Origin: an uncultured Prevotella sp.
GTDB taxonomy: Bacteria; Bacteroidota; Bacteroidia; Bacteroidales; Bacteroidaceae
Length of the DNA: 34,622 nucleotides
Assembly (NCBI GenBank): GCA_900315765.1
Contig: ONAK01000036.1
Coordinates: 1-34,622, forward strand
Direction of reading: 5' to 3'
In this document: piece after piece, positions 32,083 to 34,622 of the stretch
How positions within the stretch are numbered: position 1 is the first letter of the stretch
Layout: every line of letters starts with the position of its first letter
Notes under the pieces: model-generated
Database searches by the model: none
Seen by the model: the letters and a program-made list of their open reading frames with translations, nothing else
Told to the model about the DNA's origin: nothing
Position numbers and translations under genes: made by a program

Positions 32083-32106
32083 AACAAAAAAGTGTGAAGT
32101 TCCAAA
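32075..32106 (-). promoter_or_regulatory. Promoter of the PAP2-peptidase operon
   Basis: TTTG (32106-32103) and TACTTTTG (32082-32075) on the minus strand are 20 nt apart, a full consensus match. The leader is about 38 nt to the ATG at 32030. Confidence 0.75.
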
Positions 32107-32146
32107 TTTATTGGCGAAAATATTAGGATGATATTGAGATTATTGC

Positions 32147-32154
32147 TATCTTTG
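32147..32154 (+). promoter_or_regulatory. Putative -7 box of the AmmeMemoRadiSam operon, almost touching the start codon
   Basis: TATCTTTG ends 4 nt before the ATG at 32159. With the usual 6-7 nt to the transcription start, the mRNA would begin at or just after this ATG. The upstream -33 position reads TTAG (32123-32126). This is either a leaderless message or a sign that the promoter call is wrong. Confidence 0.5.
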
Positions 32155-32158
32155 CGAC

Positions 32159-33565
32159 ATGATAACAGGAACAATTAGACCAGCCACACAGGCCAACCGC
32201 TTTTATACGGGCGATGCAAAAGAGCTTGAGAATGAAGTAGATAGTCTGCTGATGCACCACAACAGCAGTCAAGTTTACGATAATCTGGCAGCACTCATTG
32301 TGCCCCATGCAGGTTACTATTTCTCAGGAAATGTTGCAGCATCGGCCTATATGGCGATTGATACCAAGAAGCGATTCAAGCGTATATTCTTGTTAGGTCC
32401 CAGCCACCACGAATGGCTTAATGGCGCATCAATAAACACTGAGGCCGATTATTACGCCACACCATTAGGCAATGTGAAAGTGGATCATGAAACAGCCATC
32501 GAGCTTACTAAGGCAGATAGCGTTTTTGCCTATCATCGTTCGGCTCATTCGCAAGAACATTGTCTTGAGGTTCAGCTGCCATTCCTACAGCGCAGATTGG
32601 GCGATGTGCCCCCAATAGTGCCTATCATCATTTCTACCAACGACTACTACAAACTTAAACGAATGGCCGATGTTCTGAGCCCCTATTTTACTGACGATAA
32701 TCTGTTCATTATCAGTAGCGATTTCTCGCATTATCCATCCTACGAAGACGCCTGCGAGGTGGATGCCAAAACAGGAAAAGCCATCGAAACGGGCAATGTG
32801 GATGAGTTCATAGCCACCATCGAGGCAAATGCCAATAGCGGCAAACGTAATCTTGCTACAAGTGCATGCGGAGAGTTTGCCATCGTAACGCTGATGCTGA
32901 TGATGGATGGCCAATACGATGTTAAGCACTTGATGTATCAGAACTCTGGCGATATAGACAATTACGATCATAATCGCGTGGTGGGCTATCACTCGTTTGC
33001 CATCCTGCGTCGCGACAACACAAGTTTCACCCTTTCTGATGATGAAAAGAAAACGCTGAAGGGCATCGCTTTTCAAAGCATCAAAGACTCCCTCGACGGC
33101 AAGCCCATCGCACAGCCAATTTTCAATCCTCAATTTTCAATATTCAATCTAAAATGCGGTGCCTTCGTTTCGCTTCACAAATACGGGCGATTACGCGGTT
33201 GTATAGGCCACTTTGGCGAGGATTATCCCCTACATGAGATTGTTGCCAAGATGGCTTATGCAGCAGCATTCGAAGACCCACGATTTATGCCCGTAACCAG
33301 CGACGAACTTGCTGATATCGACATCGAGATTTCTGTGCTCACGCCTATGCGTCGCATACAGAGCATCGACGAATTTCAGATGCATCGTCACGGCATCTAT
33401 ATTAAGAAAGGTTTTCGCAGCGGAACGTTCCTTCCGCAGGTAGCCGATGAGGTAAACTGGACCAAAGAGGAGTTCTTAGGTCATTGTGCACAAGATAAGG
33501 CTGGCATTGGTTGGGATGGATGGCGCGATGCAGAATTGTATGTTTACGAAGCAATAGTTTTCTGA
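32159..33565 (+). CDS. amrB: Fused Memo - AMMECR1 protein (AmmeMemoRadiSam proteins B and A)
   Basis: Residues 1-285 are a Memo-like domain. VPHAGY (His50), GPSHH (His83), SSDFSHY and CGE (Cys237) are the likely metal-binding set, by comparison with human MEMO1. Residues 290-468 are an AMMECR1 domain with LRGCIG (345-350), EDPRF and EISVLTP. The two families usually co-occur as separate genes with a radical SAM protein; here they are joined. The linker (about 318-329, QPIFNPQFSIFN) is encoded by a 7-bp tandem repeat. The substrate of the system is unknown. The start fits the family, whose members begin shortly before RPATQANRFY. The stop overlaps the next ATG (TGATG). Confidence 0.93.
   Translation: MITGTIRPATQANRFYTGDAKELENEVDSLLMHHNSSQVYDNLAALIVPHAGYYFSGNVAASAYMAIDTKKRFKRIFLLGPSHHEWLNGASINTEADYYATPLGNVKVDHETAIELTKADSVFAYHRSAHSQEHCLEVQLPFLQRRLGDVPPIVPIIISTNDYYKLKRMADVLSPYFTDDNLFIISSDFSHYPSYEDACEVDAKTGKAIETGNVDEFIATIEANANSGKRNLATSACGEFAIVTLMLMMDGQYDVKHLMYQNSGDIDNYDHNRVVGYHSFAILRRDNTSFTLSDDEKKTLKGIAFQSIKDSLDGKPIAQPIFNPQFSIFNLKCGAFVSLHKYGRLRGCIGHFGEDYPLHEIVAKMAYAAAFEDPRFMPVTSDELADIDIEISVLTPMRRIQSIDEFQMHRHGIYIKKGFRSGTFLPQVADEVNWTKEEFLGHCAQDKAGIGWDGWRDAELYVYEAIVF
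33117..33148 (+). repeat. CAATTTT heptamer repeat inside the Memo-AMMECR1 linker
   Basis: Units CAATTTT, CAATCCT, CAATTTT, CAATATT, CAAT run with an exact 7-bp period. They are translated in frame as part of the interdomain linker, without stop codons. Confidence 0.85.
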
Positions 33566-34428
33566 TGGAGTGCAGATATTATCATCGATTGGAGGATGGA
33601 CGAGTGGAATGCGACCTTTGTCCGCATCACTGCAAGATAGGTGATGGTAAAACGGGCATCTGTCGCAGTCGACGCAATCAAGATGGTGTGCTCATCAGCG
33701 AGGTATATGCCAAGCCTTGCTCGTTGGCCATCGATCCAATTGAGAAGAAGCCACTTTACCATTTTCATCCAGGCACCACATGTCTCTCCATCGCTTGTAC
33801 AGGTTGCAATTTCCGTTGCTTAAACTGTCAGAATCACGAAATATCGCAGGTTTCGCCACAAGATGTGAACTACTACGAGCTGCAACCTGATGATGTGGTT
33901 GCACTTTGCCTTAAGCACCATTGTCCAGGCATCGCATATACCTACACAGAGCCACTTACTTATATCGAATACATTACTGATATAGCCCGCAAAGCCCACG
34001 AAGCCGGACTTTGGAACATATTGGTTACAGCAGGCTATGTGTGCCAAGAACCACTTAGCCACCTGCTACCCTATCTCGATGCTGCCAACGTAGATTTAAA
34101 ATCGTTTAGCGATGAGATATACCAGCGTGTTAGTGGCGGCCATCTGCAACCTGTGCTCGACACCATTTTGGCTATGCGCGATGCTGGTGTTTGGATAGAG
34201 ATAACAAACTTGGTTATTCCTGGCATCAACGATGATATGCAGATGATTAGAGAAATGTGCAAATGGCTGAAGAACAACGACTTATCCAAAGCCCCATTGC
34301 ACTTCAGTCGATTCTTCCCTCGCTACAAAATGCAGAATATTCCCTCCACCCCTCGCCAAACACTATACGCCGCCAAACAAGTAGCCGTAGAAGAAGGCAT
34401 CAAGCATGTATATTTGGGGAATATATAG
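33565..34428 (+). CDS. amrS: AmmeMemoRadiSam system radical SAM enzyme
   Basis: The 287-aa protein has the radical SAM motif C-x3-C-x2-C (Cys81, Cys85, Cys88 in GCNFRCLNCQN). An N-terminal Cys set (Cys16, Cys19, Cys23, Cys33) may bind a second metal site. YHFHPGT and later FPRYKM match this PflA-like family. The frame is open from 33511, but ATG 33565 gives the conserved start MECRYYHRLEDG and overlaps the upstream stop as TGATG. It presumably modifies a substrate together with the fused Memo-AMMECR1 protein; the reaction is not known. Confidence 0.94.
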   Translation: MECRYYHRLEDGRVECDLCPHHCKIGDGKTGICRSRRNQDGVLISEVYAKPCSLAIDPIEKKPLYHFHPGTTCLSIACTGCNFRCLNCQNHEISQVSPQDVNYYELQPDDVVALCLKHHCPGIAYTYTEPLTYIEYITDIARKAHEAGLWNILVTAGYVCQEPLSHLLPYLDAANVDLKSFSDEIYQRVSGGHLQPVLDTILAMRDAGVWIEITNLVIPGINDDMQMIREMCKWLKNNDLSKAPLHFSRFFPRYKMQNIPSTPRQTLYAAKQVAVEEGIKHVYLGNI

Positions 34429-34564
34429 CCTTAAGGCATGCCAAATAATCCTCCGATCCAACCACAATCCTTTTACTAGAGAACTACAGTCCTTTAACGG
34501 CAGGACTGCAATCATGCATAGGATGTCTTTTTGTAGATAAGGTTGACACCTAAAGTCACCTTTT
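34429..34564. other. Right-end spacer with two small dyads
   Basis: This 136-bp gap holds GCCTTAAGGC (34428-34437) directly at the amrS stop. It also holds a 7-bp hairpin (CAGTCCT at 34487-34493, AGGACTG at 34502-34508) with an 8-nt loop. Neither is followed by a T tract, so neither is a standard terminator. No clear promoter match is seen. Confidence 0.45.
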
Positions 34565-34622
34565 ATGAAAAGGAAGAAATTAGATCAGTATCAAAAGGCT
34601 CAGAATCGAGCTCTTAGTTACA
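34565..34622 (+). CDS. Start of a basic protein of unknown type (partial, runs off the window)
   Basis: ATG at 34565 opens a frame that is still open at the end of the window (19 codons: M K R K K L D Q Y Q K A Q N R A L S Y). The basic, Gln-rich start is compatible with a DNA-binding protein or transposase, but this fragment cannot decide it. Confidence 0.4.
   Translation, partial: MKRKKLDQYQKAQNRALSY

Overview
The window looks like chromosomal DNA from a Bacteroidales species, most likely Prevotellaceae (Prevotella, Segatella or Xylanibacter-like). The support is as follows. Promoters match the Bacteroidetes pattern (TTTG at -33, TAnnTTTG at -7) and genes lack clear Shine-Dalgarno sites. 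Lipoproteins carry short lipoboxes followed by acidic residues. Several protein types are typical of the phylum: a DUF4348 lipoprotein, a DUF2975/HTH operon, a PorT-like outer-membrane barrel and a fused AmmeMemoRadiSam protein.

Region 1 (1-220) holds the last 27 codons of an unknown gene and a terminator. Region 2 (221-11757) is the most interesting part. It is a tightly packed ten-gene operon on the minus strand, read from a good promoter at 11965-11996 with a leader of about 200 nt. In transcription order it encodes a double zinc-ribbon protein with a degenerate FHA domain, a soluble Ser/Thr kinase with a C-terminal FHA domain, an FHA-transmembrane-trypsin-like protease, an exported unknown protein, a membrane PP2C phosphatase, an FHA-DUF2628-like membrane protein, a transmembrane Ser/Thr kinase, an exported WG-repeat/CARDB-like protein, an outer-membrane barrel and a lipoprotein. 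Writers (two kinases), an eraser (PP2C), readers (four FHA domains) and envelope parts lie in one transcription unit. I read it as a phospho-Ser/Thr signalling system spanning the envelope. No type VI or type VII secretion genes accompany it.

Region 3 (12168-14965) is a divergently transcribed two-component pair: a TPR-containing LytS-type sensor kinase and a LytTR response regulator. Region 4 (15060-22078, minus) is housekeeping: a SPOR lipoprotein, ruvX, def, an exported TPR protein, then thrS-infC-rpmI-rplT. Region 5 (22309-23159, plus) is a small YtxH / Holin-X-like / unknown membrane operon. Region 6 (23288-25796, minus) holds a broken DUF4348 lipoprotein gene, murB and a PhnP-like metallo-hydrolase. 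pheS (plus) and sstT (minus) converge on a shared terminator at about 27040.

Region 7 (28532-30242, plus) is a DUF2975-like / DUF2975 / HTH / STM3941-like operon with clear operator-like CGATAA repeats around its promoter. Region 8 (30184-32030, minus) is a PAP2 phosphatase and an exported C1-type peptidase. Region 9 (32159-34428, plus) encodes the fused Memo-AMMECR1 protein and its radical SAM partner. A new gene begins at the right edge.

Two recurring patterns are not explained by the genes. One is a set of short tandem repeats with a 7-bp period at gene junctions, one of which has been incorporated into a protein linker. The other is a leader sequence shared, with identical spacing from the -7 box, by sstT and the PAP2 gene.
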